A DNA stretch of 64,000 bases from Hibiscus mutabilis (Eukaryota > Streptophyta > Magnoliopsida > Malvales > Malvaceae). Positions 45,669 through 57,350 of the stretch are shown piece by piece. How positions within the stretch are numbered: the stretch's first letter is position 1; the number at the start of each line of letters is the position of its first letter. Below the pieces are notes generated by a model that was not told where the DNA came from, did no database searches, and saw nothing but the letters and a program-made list of their open reading frames with translations. The DNA lies in contig CM033723.1 in NCBI GenBank assembly GCA_019671005.1, positions 19,235,254 to 19,299,253 on the forward strand. The letters are read 5' to 3'. The position numbers and the translations under genes were made by a program.

Positions 45669-46539
45669 TGATAGAGTAGCACAAATTCGAATAAAGAGAA
45701 AAAAAAAACAAACCAAAATAAAAAAACAAATCTAAAAATTCAGATTTCCTTATGCTGGTGGCGTCAATGGAGGAAGCTTGAATATGTGGAGATGGCGTGA
45801 TGAATTGATAGTTGTTGTCTTGTCCTCGGCACCCTCTTAGACGCAATTATCTAAGCAAGCAACCTCAAGCGGCTCTAACCCACCCTCCTAGATGCAATTA
45901 CCTAGGCAAGAAAGAGTGTGAAAATGATCTCCCTCGCAAGAACTCGATGATCTTATGTTGAAGATGGCTTCTAGACAAGTTTTAATCCTACTAAACTTAG
46001 GAATTAAATACAATAAATAAATGCTAAAATCTAATCTCCTAATTAGATATGTAACTTCTAATAATAAATAAATGCTAAAAATAAAATCATAGTCAAATAA
46101 ATCTGATCCTAATAGATATTGTAGAATCCAATATTGATTTAAATTACAAATAATCAAATAAAATCTTGAAAATTCGTAATTATCCAAAAATCTCGTATTA
46201 ATACCGTATAGGAATTTCTGCATGCACTGTCTTCGCTAAAATAGACGTATCTTGAGATCCAGATGTCCGATTGAGGCGTTTCAAGATGTGTTGGAAAGCT
46301 AATTTGCATCCGGGCAAGTTTTAAGAAGACATGTTGATCCATAAATGCCTGGATCCCATCCAAAAATTCGTCGCAAGTTAGCTGACTTTCCAGACTTCAC
46401 AAACAGATTCAGTTTCTTGTCCAAGATGCATCGTTTTTGACCTCCTATGCGTGCATTGTTTTGGCCATTATTGTTTGCATCGAACAAATTAAGCTTCTTG
46501 TCCAATATGAGTAATTTAACCCCGCTCATGCATGTACCA
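45669..46539 (-). mobile_element. L-type LTR 5, outer 5' LTR, promoter region deleted
   Basis: This 871-bp LTR ends CATGCATGTACCA. Variant set A. Relative to the other four, about 115 bp is missing at about 45978, between 'tctagacaagttt' and 'taatcctac'. The lost part includes the conserved TATA box. The breakpoints share AAGTTT, which suggests deletion at microhomology. Confidence 0.9.
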
Positions 46540-46544
46540 TTAGT
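46540..46544. repeat. Right target-site duplication of the array (TTAGT)
   Basis: Matches 32265-32269 exactly; the RT of element B resumes here. Confidence 0.92.
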
Positions 46545-47500
46545 TATTGGAGCGGCAATGTTTGAAAAGTCTTTCACGAGCTGCCGATAATAACCAGTTA
46601 ATCCCAAGAAACTTTTCACTTTAGAGACATTCTGAGGAATTTTCCATTCGAGGATTGCTCGAACCTTTTTAAGACTGACTCGAATCCCTTCAGCTGAACC
46701 TATATGTCCAAGGAAAGCTACTTCAGATAACTAGAATCCACACTTTAACAGCTTTGCATATAATTTCTCGAAGAATCTGAAGAACTATTCAGAGATGAGT
46801 ATCATGATCCTCTTTGGTTTTTGAATAAACCAATATATCATTTATTAATACCACCACAAACTGATCTAAATATGGCTGAAATATCCGATTCATTAGATCC
46901 ATAAAAGTTACTGGTGCATTTGTAGGTCCAAAAGGCATTACTACAAACTCATAATGCCTGTATCTAGTTCTAAAAGTGGTCTTTGGTATATCTGCTTCTT
47001 TGATCTACAATTTATGATACCCCGATCGAAGATCAATTTTAGAAAACACTGTTGCTCCTTTAAGTTGATCAAAGAGATCACCAATCCTTGGCAAAGGATA
47101 TTTATTCTTTACCGTCAATTTATTAAGTTGATGATAATCCACACATAAACTCATTGATCCATGTTTCTTTTTTCACAAACAGAACTGGAACTCCCCAAGG
47201 TGATATACTAGGTCGTATAAAACCTCGATCTAATAATTCTTGCAATTGAGCCTTCAACTCTCTAAGTTCTGTACGAGCCATTGATATCGATGTTGTTCCA
47301 GGAAGCACATCAATACCAAATTCCACCTCTCGTTCTGGAGGTAATCCTGATAATTCATCTAGGAAAACATCTGGAAATTCTCGTACTGTGGGTATATTTT
47401 CTAGATTAATCTTCGTTTCCTGAGTACTCATCACATGAGCTAAATATGCTTCACACCTATGTGATAATAACTTTCTAGTAGTTACAGTCAATATCACATT
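46545..47500 (-). pseudogene. pol: Reverse transcriptase of element B, broken
   Basis: The minus strand reads VEFGIDVLPGTTSISMARTE, LKAQLQELLDRGFIRPSISP, FSKIDLRSGYHKL, YRHYEFVVMPFGPTNAP, the catalytic box VVVLINDILVYS (about 46812-46855) and VKSFLGLTGYYRQLVKDFSN. The usual Asp-Asp pair is Asn-Asp, so one metal-binding residue is lost. Stops and shifts occur near 46730, 46785, 47007 and 47120. The frame is cut at 46545 by the array. Confidence 0.9.
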
Positions 47501-47890
47501 ACTTAGATAATTTTGCCTTTCTCCTACAGATATTATTTTTGAGCCATCTGGTCCTTTTAAAATTAACCTTTTCAATTGGCATTCAACTGCATCATTATAT
47601 GTCGATAACCAATCCATTCCAACAATGGCTTTAAACTCTTAGAAGGGTAATTCTATAAGGTTAGATGGAAATTCATTTTCTTGAATCTTTATAGGACACT
47701 TTTTGCATACACGGCTTACTTTGGCGCTTTGTCCTATTGGATTAATAGCAACTATCTCACTCAAAATTTGTTATACCAGAATATTTCTTTCGAGTACTAC
47801 TTTAGAACTAATATAAGAATGGGTATAGCCTGGATCAATCAATGTAAAAATATGTCTGCCAAAGAGTTTGATCATACCTGCTAATCTCTG
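47501..47890 (-). pseudogene. pol: Aspartic protease domain of B
   Basis: The minus strand encodes IFTLIDPGYTHSYISSKVVL (active-site Asp kept, Ser to Pro next to it) and MDWLSTYNDAVECQLKRLIL, the second-half box near 47560-47620. Stops lie between them near 47640. Confidence 0.85.
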
Positions 47891-49067
47891 AGTCATCTCG
47901 ATCATTAGCAGTCTTGATATTATATACTCGAGCAGTAGTCTTGTCTTCTCGATTAGGTATGATCGTAGATACTCTTAGTTTGCCACCTTTGTTTAATTTG
48001 CTTTTCTAAGGTGATGCAACTAACTGATCAGGGTGAAGTCTGGACAATTCGTTTTGAAATGACCAGCTTGCCCACAACGATAGCATGTCCCACCAGCGAA
48101 CCAGCATTGACCAGAATGCCTTTTTCCATAGTGTTCGCATTCTGAAAATAGGACAAAATATGGAACCTCGAGAACTTGCAGTAACAGTCTAAGCCTGCTT
48201 TGACTTTCCTCCGGGATATCCCTTTTTGACTAAAGAAGCTGATGCTACTGGATTTTGCTATGGAAATCCTTTACTGCGTTTAAATGACGACGCAGTAAAA
48301 GAACTTTCAGACCTTTTTCGGTCGGAGCCCGTTTCCCCGCTTGATCCTCGAGGTCTACTTTCTCCATAGCCTCTGCTTGATTTACTGCTTCTTGAAAAGC
48401 AGCAAAATTGTGAGAAACCAATACCCTTTTATATCGAGGATCCAACCCAGCTATGAATTTATAAATTCTATTTTTTTCGGTTGGAAGAAACTCTGTTGCA
48501 AATTGGCTTAGTCTATTGAACTAACATTCGTATTCATAGAATGACCTTCCAGACTATTCCAGATCCAAGAACCGGTGTCTCATTTCTTCAATAAACATGT
48601 CCCCAATATATTTTTCTTTAAATTCTTTTAGAAAGAATTCCTAAATAATCTGCTCTAGGAAACTCGTGCAGTGACTACATTCCACTACACACTAGCTTGC
48701 TCCATCAGTAAGGATACAACTCCCTCTAACCTTCATTGATAATCACAATGGATTCTGCTCAGCATGATTTTAATATCATTTAACCAGTAATCAGCGGCCA
48801 TTGGATCTGCATCAGTATCACCTTGAAATTCCAGTGCTTTGATTTTCCTTAATTCTTTTGGAACTGATACTGGTGCTCGACGATTTATAATAGCATCCAA
48901 TGCCTGAAGAAAAAAACCTTGATCTTGTACAGGCATATTTCGTTGTCCTGAGCTGGTACCTCTACATTTTGCTGAGCAAGAGGCAAATTTTGGTTCACCT
49001 CATTACACTCGCTTTGTGCAGGAATATCACACTCAGCTCCCTGACGGGATTCTTGATGATCTGACAT
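47891..49067 (-). pseudogene. gag: Tekay-type gag of element B, broken
   Basis: It starts at 49067 (MSDHQESRQGAE). The capsid region reads IKALEFQGDTDADPMAADYW, LNDIKIMLSRI and then, after shifts, MDPRYKRVLVSHNFAAFQEA (48445-48245). The zinc knuckles are CEHYGKRHSGQC (second Cys lost) and CYRCGQAGHFKTNC (complete C-x2-C-x4-H-x4-C, 48044-48085). Several frameshifts between 48450 and 48730 destroy the frame. Gag would form the particle shell and bind the RNA. Confidence 0.88.
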
Positions 49068-49246
49068 CTGTTAAAGTCACAATCATCCCCCATAAGTAAG
49101 GAGCAACATTATTAATTAATAGGCATCAAAGTATATTCATACAAATATCAGTAATTTTGACATCCTAGTGGCATGTATATAATCCCGACTTCCTACAGGC
49201 CCTTTCGTATCCAGAACTGGCTAAACCTGTATCTGATACCAATAAA
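49068..49246 (-). other. Leader and primer-binding site of B
   Basis: The minus strand TGGTATCAGATAC lies six bases inside the LTR end, a slightly decayed tRNA-Met primer site (plus about 49228-49241). The rest is an untranslated leader without visible genes. Confidence 0.82.
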
Positions 49247-52077
49247 TGTCACACCCTTACCAGTATTTAATATCCAATACTAGTCAGAGTGTCACATAGA
49301 GAATTGCTAACAATCCATAAGAGTCATTTATTTAAAAAACACAATAAATCATTTATCAATTTATCGCGTAATGTCAGTTTTTTAATTTTTAATCTACCAA
49401 AGAATTTCTGATTTAAGGCAGCAACTTAGCAGTCCATAACTATAGCCTCTAAGCAATATAACTGTCTACAAACTGCCTACATTAAAAGTATAATCGATTA
49501 CTCTATTAATTCATTTCAAAAAAAATTTACTCGATTTTTTTATACTAAAAATCCATCTAACCCTTTTTAATTTTTATTATAACTACTCATTATTCATTAT
49601 TATCATAATCTAGATTACAAGTTTTTACAAACCATATTTAGAATAGTTTAATACCAACTAATTTTAACATATACATGCCATCTAGTAATATCAAAATACA
49701 TCAAGAGATGTTAATACTGATACCGTAATTATACTCATTGCTACCAATATGCCAAATGCTCCTTACTCCGATTCCTGATTTTTACCTAAGCGTGAAAATC
49801 ATCACACGCTAAGTATACACTTAGTGAGGCAATAATAATATCAGTGCAATACAACATATTTATAAATATAAAGATGTAACAATTTTCATGCATCATGATA
49901 GATTTGTACTACCATCATGTTAATCATATATTAACATAATATAAACCGGATATAAATTTTCTTACCAATATACTTGACATTTACTTTAAGAGTTCATAAA
50001 CTCTTTCACTTGTTTATCATTTATTAAACAATAAATCATAGCCCAAATATAAACCTTTGAGGACCCTGGGTACACGAGTCAAATATGCACCGAAGTGCTA
50101 ATACACATAAGGTCGTGCCAACCATAATACACATAAGTTCGTACCCACCATATACACTAAGTGTCCTTTATATAAACTATATTGCTAAACCGAATTGCAG
50201 CGTGCTGTTAGACTCTATGGCATGTCAACTATACCCTGTCCCTCAATGACATACTTGGGCATATATTCCATATTTATTTCATCCATGGCAATGTATATCA
50301 ACATAATTTAACATTGGGCAGTTCATACCCAAAATAACAATCATAATATAACATCATATATAACTAGTTATCCATTCATTTTTATTCAACTTTTGACATA
50401 TTTAGAACATCTCAAATATTTGATTAGTGACATAAATATCATGCCAATATAAACAAGGTAGTCTCATCGCAAGTCTTCCTAATATTGTATAAAACATCCA
50501 TGTATCATGTTATGTATGCATTGCACTCACCTTGACACTTTATACAGATCAAAGTTTAAATCCTCACTACGCTTTAATTGTGATCCTTTTCCTTTCCTTG
50601 ATTGCTAGCTTGATCTCGATATTGATTACGATCTATATGTACATTATATACAGCACACATACATTACAAAAATACATGTTAGTATCATACTAACATAAGA
50701 ACATAATAGGAAAAGAAATTCCTATAAATTCTTTCTATGTTTATTCGATACTAACTCATTTCATACAATTCTTACCAATCCCAATAACCCAAATTTCCTT
50801 TAATATCCAAATTAAAGAATAATTCACATAATTATTCCAATTTCATAATTTAACCATAAAAAAATTATTTTTAGAATTCGTCCCAATATTTCCAAAAATA
50901 CTCAAAATGGTCATTTGCCAATTAACTTCCAATTCAAGCATTCCAATAATTATTCAAGCATGATTCCTTAATTTCTAATCAATTTTTACTTTAATCTCCT
51001 TTATTTCTACAATATGCGATTGAGTCCCCTAACCTTTATAAACTTCTAAATTGGTCTAAACAACATTTTGAAGCTTGTAGAATCATCCATTCTTTATGTC
51101 TAACCTTAATGAAATTTTTCCAAAATTTTCCCCTAAATATTTCACTATGACCAAATACGAATGGTCACTTTAATCTTGATCTACAACTTGATTCAAACAA
51201 GAATTCAACTTCAAAACATCATTTCTAAGCATTATCAATCCTTTCCATATTAAAACTCAACATCCTCTTCATCCATCAAATTCAAAAGCTTAAGTTTCAA
51301 ACATGGAAAGCATGAACAAATAATACCAAATAATAGAGAATTTAACGTAGATCAATTTCATGCTTCATGTTTTCATCCAAAATCCTAATAATTTGGCTTG
51401 AAAATAAAAAATAAAAAATATCCCCTTACCTTAGGACAACTCACGGCAAGATGAAGAAAGATGGAGAAAAATCTTGATTTTTCCACTTTGTTCAATTTAC
51501 TCCATTTATCATTTATTTATAACAAATTCAAATAAAAAATCTCTTTTATGACAAATTGACTAATTTTCCCTTACAATCCAATGCCTCTCATTTTGCCACA
51601 TGTCAAAATGTTCATCCAAGGGTAAAAATTAAACCAATAAGTTAGTGATTACTAACTTTGCCTTTGTAAATTTCCAAAATTACAATATTGCCATTTTCAT
51701 CCAATGGCTCATATTTAACATGGAAAAATCAACTTAAATCCAATGGTCCATGTTAAACTCTTCTAAAATAAGGCATGGAAAAGACAAAATTAACATTGCC
51801 TAGTCTTTTGACAAAATATCTAAATTCTTCGATTCGATTTGATTATCCGGATTTTTCTCGAATTTAACTCTTTATAGCTTTTAACACAAATTCTGTACGA
51901 AAAAATTAGGTAACACGAAAACATCATTCTTAGGGTAAAATATTCATTTACGGATCTAAAATACATAACTTTTGAAAAGTCTAATTTAATCCCTAAACTT
52001 TTCCTAAGTTTATACTCCAGTCGTCAAACTTTCATTTTATTCATTTTGGTCACTCCCCAAAATTTTGAGGTATTACA
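49247..52077 (-). mobile_element. 5' LTR of Tekay element B
   Basis: This 2831-bp LTR runs TGTCACACCCTTACC...GAGGTATTACA. It carries the conserved blocks GACTCTATGGCATG (50211-50224) and ACGCTAAGTATACACTTAGTGAGG (about 49807-49830). The last 999 bp match the truncated 3' LTR 29264-30253. Flank bases 52078-52082 are CAAAA, but the other copy of the duplication cannot be checked because the far end of B is lost. No coding sequence was seen. Confidence 0.92.
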
Positions 52078-52098
52078 CAAAAGCTTCTTTCAATCTGT
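52078..52098 (-). pseudogene. pol: 21-bp integrase scrap of outer element C
   Basis: Between the LTRs of B and A, the minus strand reads RLKEAF, the start of the integrase C-terminal helix seen as LKQAFD in element D. It fits as the continuation of the integrase at 63268-63778, missing about 40 bp, so A and B both inserted in the same integrase gene. Confidence 0.7.
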
Positions 52099-55000
52099 TG
52101 TAACCCCCTTGACCCGGCCTAGACGCCCAACCGAACCAAAAAGGCTACATTAGGTTTGACGTAGCAAACTGAAGAGATACAACCAAACCCGGTCCATTTT
52201 TTTCTTTTATCTTATCTAGTTGCCAATTATTAACCCTACATTTTCATAAGACATCAGGTACAACCCCAACTCAATCGGGTATCAATTTGACATCCAATTG
52301 ATCACATTCGCAAATTAGGGATCAAGTTGCAAATACAAAAAAATTTTAAGATTAAAACTCATTTTTAAGTTACCAATCTTTACTTAGTCAGGTTTCAAAC
52401 TTCCATCTCAAATTTGAACTAAAACCGATCATCCTACCATATATAATTGCATCGACAAGAACTAGGGACTAAAATGCAAAGAAAGCAAAACTGCCCAAAA
52501 GTGACATTCACATGGGAAACGGTCATCCGTATCGAAACGGGTAAGCCCGTACCGATACGGTTTGAAACATACCGTTTCGATACAACACCAAGCCATATCG
52601 ATACACCTAACTGAATTACCGAACTTTTAAAATATTTTAAACCATATCGATAAGGTTTCTCAGATGTTTCGATACGCGGGTTCAAGTTGCAAAAGTGAAT
52701 TCTAGAGGCTAAAACTCGTATCGAAACGCCCATCCATGTACCGGTACGCCAGGCCAAATTTGCCTAGGTTTATCTAAACGCACAAGACCCGTACCGATCC
52801 GACAAGCCTAAAATTGCCTAGCCAGACAGATACGATCCCCCGCGTATCGGTACGCCTGGGCCTGTAATGTCACATTTGGCTGATTTTTCATCCGAAAAGC
52901 ATACTCAAACCACTCCAACATGCATTAAACACAATATTAACATGTCAAACATATCTCATGCAAACTAGCATCACAAATCTAGCAACACGACAAGGATTCA
53001 TGCATCAAAGAGGAAATCTAAAGGCATGCTTCCTAATATGCTTCCAACCAACATGTCAAAAGGTATACCAGCACCAAAAACAATCCTTAAAGGCCATTTA
53101 CAACCCAATAGCAACTAAAGAAACATGCTCAAACAGGGAGTTTCATAAAACATCTCCCAATAGCAACTTAAGAAACAAGTCTTGCCAAGATCCCCTAGCT
53201 TCTTGTTGCCTTCCAAGACCTCAATTATCTGCATTGATGGACAACGAGAGCGTAAGCATACAAGGCTTAGTGAGGAAAGCTCTAAAACAAACACCATCAA
53301 TGCATTTAAAATCATTTACTTAACATCATCCTTTAAAACATCATCATGCCCCTTTTTAAACATGCACTTTATATTATTTAAACCATCATATTAAACCATA
53401 TGCTACATATATCATTATTCAACAGCAAGTCACATTGCTAACCCTCCACTTAAGCCTTCCCATGTATTACTATCAAATGCAAAGCTTAAGGAGAAACGTG
53501 TATGAACCACATTATACAACATATACATTCCAATGATACATTAACAATTATATTGGCTTTCATGTGATCATTAAACAAGTCCATTAACAAAAGGGTTCAT
53601 CGGATACACAGATTCAACAAGTGTTACCCCAACACTTCAAGCTATCTTAACCGGAATAGCGATACAATTAGAATCGCGGTACATGAACAATCGGGTACCA
53701 TAACAACCCACGGGGACATCCACCCCAATCATCGGTTAGACGCTTAATCCACTCACGAGAGTATTCGATACTGTTTAACTCGTCTAACGTTAGAGTACTT
53801 GGATGGAGTATTCGGTACACCGTATAAACCCCTCAACATCCAAGGTGACTTATTTACAGTGCACTCAATCCTATGGCCGGCCAACTATATCCGATAACAA
53901 TTTTAAAACCACATCACTTGCCAATATAATTAACTATTTAACATTTACCTCATTGTTTTAATCAAGCATTAAACCAAGCCATTTATCCAAAGCAACAACC
54001 ATGCTTTAAAACAAAAGCATAAACCATACTTACAAGGATCACTACCATGTGCATCCTTCAGCAAAACATGTTTAAAAATAGTATATCAGATAATTTAAAA
54101 CATGTTTAACAGTAGGTAACATGTAATTAAAACAAGTGCATCAACCATTTCATAAAAAATGACCGAGGGAGTAAATCCACATTATACTTACTTTCGAGTC
54201 TAGGTAAGCATTTCAAGCTCTACCTTAACTCCCAAAACTCTGTTCCAAAACATCAAACGCTTTAAATCACACTTTCACTCATCGATACGTGAAACCTCGA
54301 TTCGCCGATGCAAAATCAAGAATCCAAAACCTCCAACCCTTCTCCAATCACCTTCGGATCAACCTCCCGTATTTTTACCACAAAACAATAGAGGATTAAT
54401 GCATCATAATGCATTCTAAACACATCAACTACAATCCTTCTCGGATTCCCACATAACCTTCACAAACAACCGTCCATAACAACCGAAAACATAACCAAAA
54501 CACTTCGATTCACAACCCAGCCAAATCTATCAAACTAACATCACTTTCAACATCAAAACACATCTAAAAACAGATCCAAAACAACCTACCACCTCCAGCA
54601 ACCTTACAACCAAAGAAACACCACAAAAGCTCAAAACTAACAACCTAAACAAATAGAGATTCTTAAGTTTCAGGATTCCATTGATAAAAATTACTTATCA
54701 ACATTTTTAAACATCTAAAATATGAATCAAAGAAACCTTACTTACTGGACATTAGATCCAATTCGTGAATCAACTCATTTTCCCCAAATAAGTCAATTAA
54801 ACATTAGGAAATCATCAAAATCATATTAGAAACACAAAAACAAGGATCAAATGCTTGGGAATTTCAATAAAGAACCATTCAATAGAGGAGATCTCGGACC
54901 TTACCCCTATTGTGAAGTTTTTCCCCTAATTGATTTGTGAAAAGCTAAGAAAACACAAGATTATTGTAAGATTTTGTATAAACAATCTTTATAAAACAAT

Positions 55001-55523
55001 TTGATATAATAAAATCAAGTTAGAAACCACCTCACCTCTGGAAATTTGATTAAAATTGAGTGTTTGGCTGAGGAGAGAATGGAGAGAAAAAGTTGAGAGA
55101 AAATGACATGATTTTTGTTTTGGAAAAGATAACTAACTTTTTAACAAAATCCTCTTTAATTATTAATTAGACCACATGTTAAGATAAGTCAAATCAAGGG
55201 AGAAATCATCAAAAACCAATTGGTAAAATAGCTCCTTAAAGATTCTAAGTATTTGACCCTTTTCATTTTAGTCACTAGAAAATCACAGTTTTCAGAACAT
55301 TCATTTTGGTCACTATCTAAATGTCCATCTTCCAAAACTAATTTTTCAAAATTGATTCCACCATTATTAAATACATAATTAATAATGATTTTTAAGCATT
55401 TTCCCACAATTTTTCCAACACCAAAGATATACGATCCCGAAACCGACTCGAATCTCTACTATAGTCCACCAAACCGTCTAATAAACCGTCTAAACCGCTA
55501 AGCCCTAAAACCGGGGCGTTACA
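52099..55523 (-). mobile_element. 3' LTR of element A (family A)
   Basis: This 3425-bp LTR runs TGTAACCCCCTTGACCCGG...CGGGGCGTTACA, with a polypurine tract just to its right. It contains the CGTATCGGTACG-motif cluster at 52524-52858, the 'gagcgtaagcatacaaggcttagtgagga' block near 53248-53276 and repeated 'gtacaccgtataaacccctc' segments. It is closely similar to the right-hand LTR, by eye about nine bases in ten. Confidence 0.93.
52524..52858. repeat. Cluster of CGTATCGGTACG-type motifs (A, left LTR)
   Basis: This cluster has about a dozen words such as CGTACCGATACG (52548-52559) and CGTATCGGTACG (52843-52854), plus half-diverged forms CGTATCGAAACG and CCATATCGATAC between them. Confidence 0.88.
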
Positions 55524-55850
55524 ACTCTCCCCCACTTAAGAAATTTCATCCTCGAAATTTACCTGGAGGAAACAGGTGCGGAAACTGTTTCACCATATCC
55601 GACTTGCGTTCCTACGTGACCTCCTCAACACCATGGTGCTTCCACAACACCTTAACCAGCTCGACTGTTTTGCCACATAGCACCTTACTGCTAGTATCAA
55701 TAATCTCTAATGATTCTTCATCGTAAGATAGGTCTGCTCTCAACTCGATCTCCTCCACCGGCATGACATGCAATGAATCCGACCTATACCTCCGCAACAC
55801 CGAAACGTGGAACACATCATGAATCTTTCCCAACTCCGGAGGTAACCTCA
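55524..55850 (-). pseudogene. pol: Polypurine tract and chromodomain of element A
   Basis: Beside the LTR the minus strand has CTTAAGTGGGGGAGAGT, the polypurine tract. From 55850 to 55612 it encodes RLPPELGKIHDVFHVSVLRR, then VEEIELRADLSYDEESLEII and the chromodomain VELVKVLWKHHGVEEVT. The expected Trp of the ATWE box is lost and the frame stops there. Confidence 0.88.
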
Positions 55851-56980
55851 AACGTACGCAACATGACCCATACGCTCGATAACCTCGTATGGTCCAATGA
55901 ACCTTGGGCTAAGCTTCCCTTTCTGCCCAAAACGCAACACCTTTTTCTAGGGCAACACTTTTAGAAACACTTTATCACCCACAATGTACTCTATATCCCT
56001 ACGCTTCAAATCCGCATAGGATTTTTGGCGATCTGCAGCCACTTTTAAGCGCTCACATATCAACTTTACCTTTTCGGTCGTGCCTTTCAAAACATTGGGC
56101 ATCGACACAAACTTTTCCCCCGCTTCTGCCCAACACACGGGCGTACGACACTTTCTTCCGTACAATGCCTCATAAGGTGTTATATGTATGCTACCATGAT
56201 AACTATTACTGTAAGCAAACTCCACCAACGACAACTGCTTCTCTCACGTTCCCTGGTACTAAATAACACAACACCTTAGCATATCCTCGAGAACCTAAAT
56301 CACGAGGTCTGACTGAGGGTGGTACGAGGTACTGAAACTCAATCGGGTTCCCAAAGCACGATGCAAACTCACCCAAAACCTTGCGGTGAACCACGGATCC
56401 CTATCCGAAACAATAGATTTGAGTACCCCGTACAAACGCACTATCTCAAAGATGTACAGCTCAGCCAACTTGTCTAGGGATATACGTAATATGCACAGGC
56501 ACAAAATGCGCACACTCTGTAAACCGATCCACAATCACCCAAATGGAATCCTTTTTGGTCGGCGTCAAAGGCATCCCAGACATAAAATCCATGGTGATTC
56601 TTTCCCACTTTCATTCTAGTATCCTCAACGGTTGCAACAACCCGAAAGGGAACTGATGCTCAGCCTTTACCCGCTGACAAACCATACACCGTACAACGAA
56701 ATCAGCCACATCCCTCTTTAGTCCAACCTAATAGTACTCATCTTTCAACCCTCAATACATTTTAGTACTATCGGGATGCATAGCAAAAGGACTTGCGTGT
56801 GCCTTAGTCAAAATAGTATGCCTTAACTCTTCGTCCTCAGGCACCACTATTTGATCATTGAAACACAACACCCCATCATTGTTGAAATGGAAATCCGTAG
56901 GATTTCCATCCCTGATATCTTCCACATGAGATACCAAACCCTCATCGTACGGTTGCTTCTCCTTGATCATCTGCCATACT
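55851..56980 (-). pseudogene. pol: Integrase of element A, broken
   Basis: The zinc-binding part (56970-56752) reads AHASPFAMHPDSTKMY. The core in two frames reads LDKLAELYIFEIVRLYG and SIVSDRDPWFTARFW. The box that normally carries the catalytic Glu (GQSER) is missing by a short deletion, the sequence going from HPQSD to LVI and a stop (about 56290-56312). The C-terminal part (56234-55947) has FAYSNSYHGSIHITPYEALY and VGDKVFLKVLP. With the Glu gone it could not integrate. Confidence 0.88.
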
Positions 56981-57350
56981 CAATTGAGCAAACATGGCTC
57001 TCAGCTCCACAGCCGCTTTCCTGCTCAAAGCATCCGCCACAACATCAGCTTTCCCCGGATGATACTCAATGGTTAGATCATAGTCCTTAAGCAACTCCAA
57101 CCTTCTATGTTGCCTAAGATTTAGTTCCTTCTGCGACATCAGATATTTCAAACTCTTATGATCCGAATAAACCACACATTTTTCACCATAAAGGTAATGC
57201 CTCCAAATCTTCAAGGCAAATACAACCGCAGCCAACTCAAGATCGTGAGTAGGGTAGTTACGTTCATGCACCTTCAACTGCTTAGATGCACACGCCACTA
57301 CCTTACCATCCTGCATCAACACACAACCAAGCCCAACATACGACGCATCA
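56981..57350 (-). pseudogene. pol: RNase H domain of element A
   Basis: The minus strand reads YSDASYVGLGC (just upstream of 57322), MLMQDGKVVACASKQLKVHE, YPTHDLELAAVVFALKIWR, YSDHKSLKYLMSQKELN and YHPGKADVVADALSRKAAVE. Catalytic acidic positions are present. It is one of the better kept segments of A. Confidence 0.9.

Larger units (their letters stand above)
32270..46539 (-). mobile_element. Tandem array of a non-autonomous LTR retrotransposon (4 units + closing LTR)
   Basis: This 14,270-bp insertion lies in the RT/RNase H junction of B and is bounded by one TTAGT duplication. It has four tandem units (32270-35616, 35617-38962, 38963-42327, 42328-45668; 3347, 3346, 3365 and 3341 bp) plus a final LTR (45669-46539). 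In plus order each unit has an L-type LTR, a polypurine tract, a protease-only coding remnant, a diverged M-type LTR and a leader with primer site. Diagnostic variants alternate (1 like 3, 2 like 4, final LTR like 1 and 3), giving a ~6.7-kb higher-order period. There is no gag, RT, RNase H or integrase, so movement would need enzymes from another element. Expansion by unequal recombination between LTRs is inferred. Confidence 0.92.

Noticed and set aside
32270..46539. Classical satellite DNA or centromeric repeat
   Set aside because: Period and higher-order pattern look satellite-like, but units have LTR ends, primer sites, polypurine tracts and a protease, and the whole is flanked by a 5-bp duplication.
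52958..53323. 121-codon plus-strand frame in LTR A (a similar frame at 60557-60887)
   Set aside because: Present in both LTRs but on the antisense strand of a non-coding LTR, with different lengths and frames; no domain.
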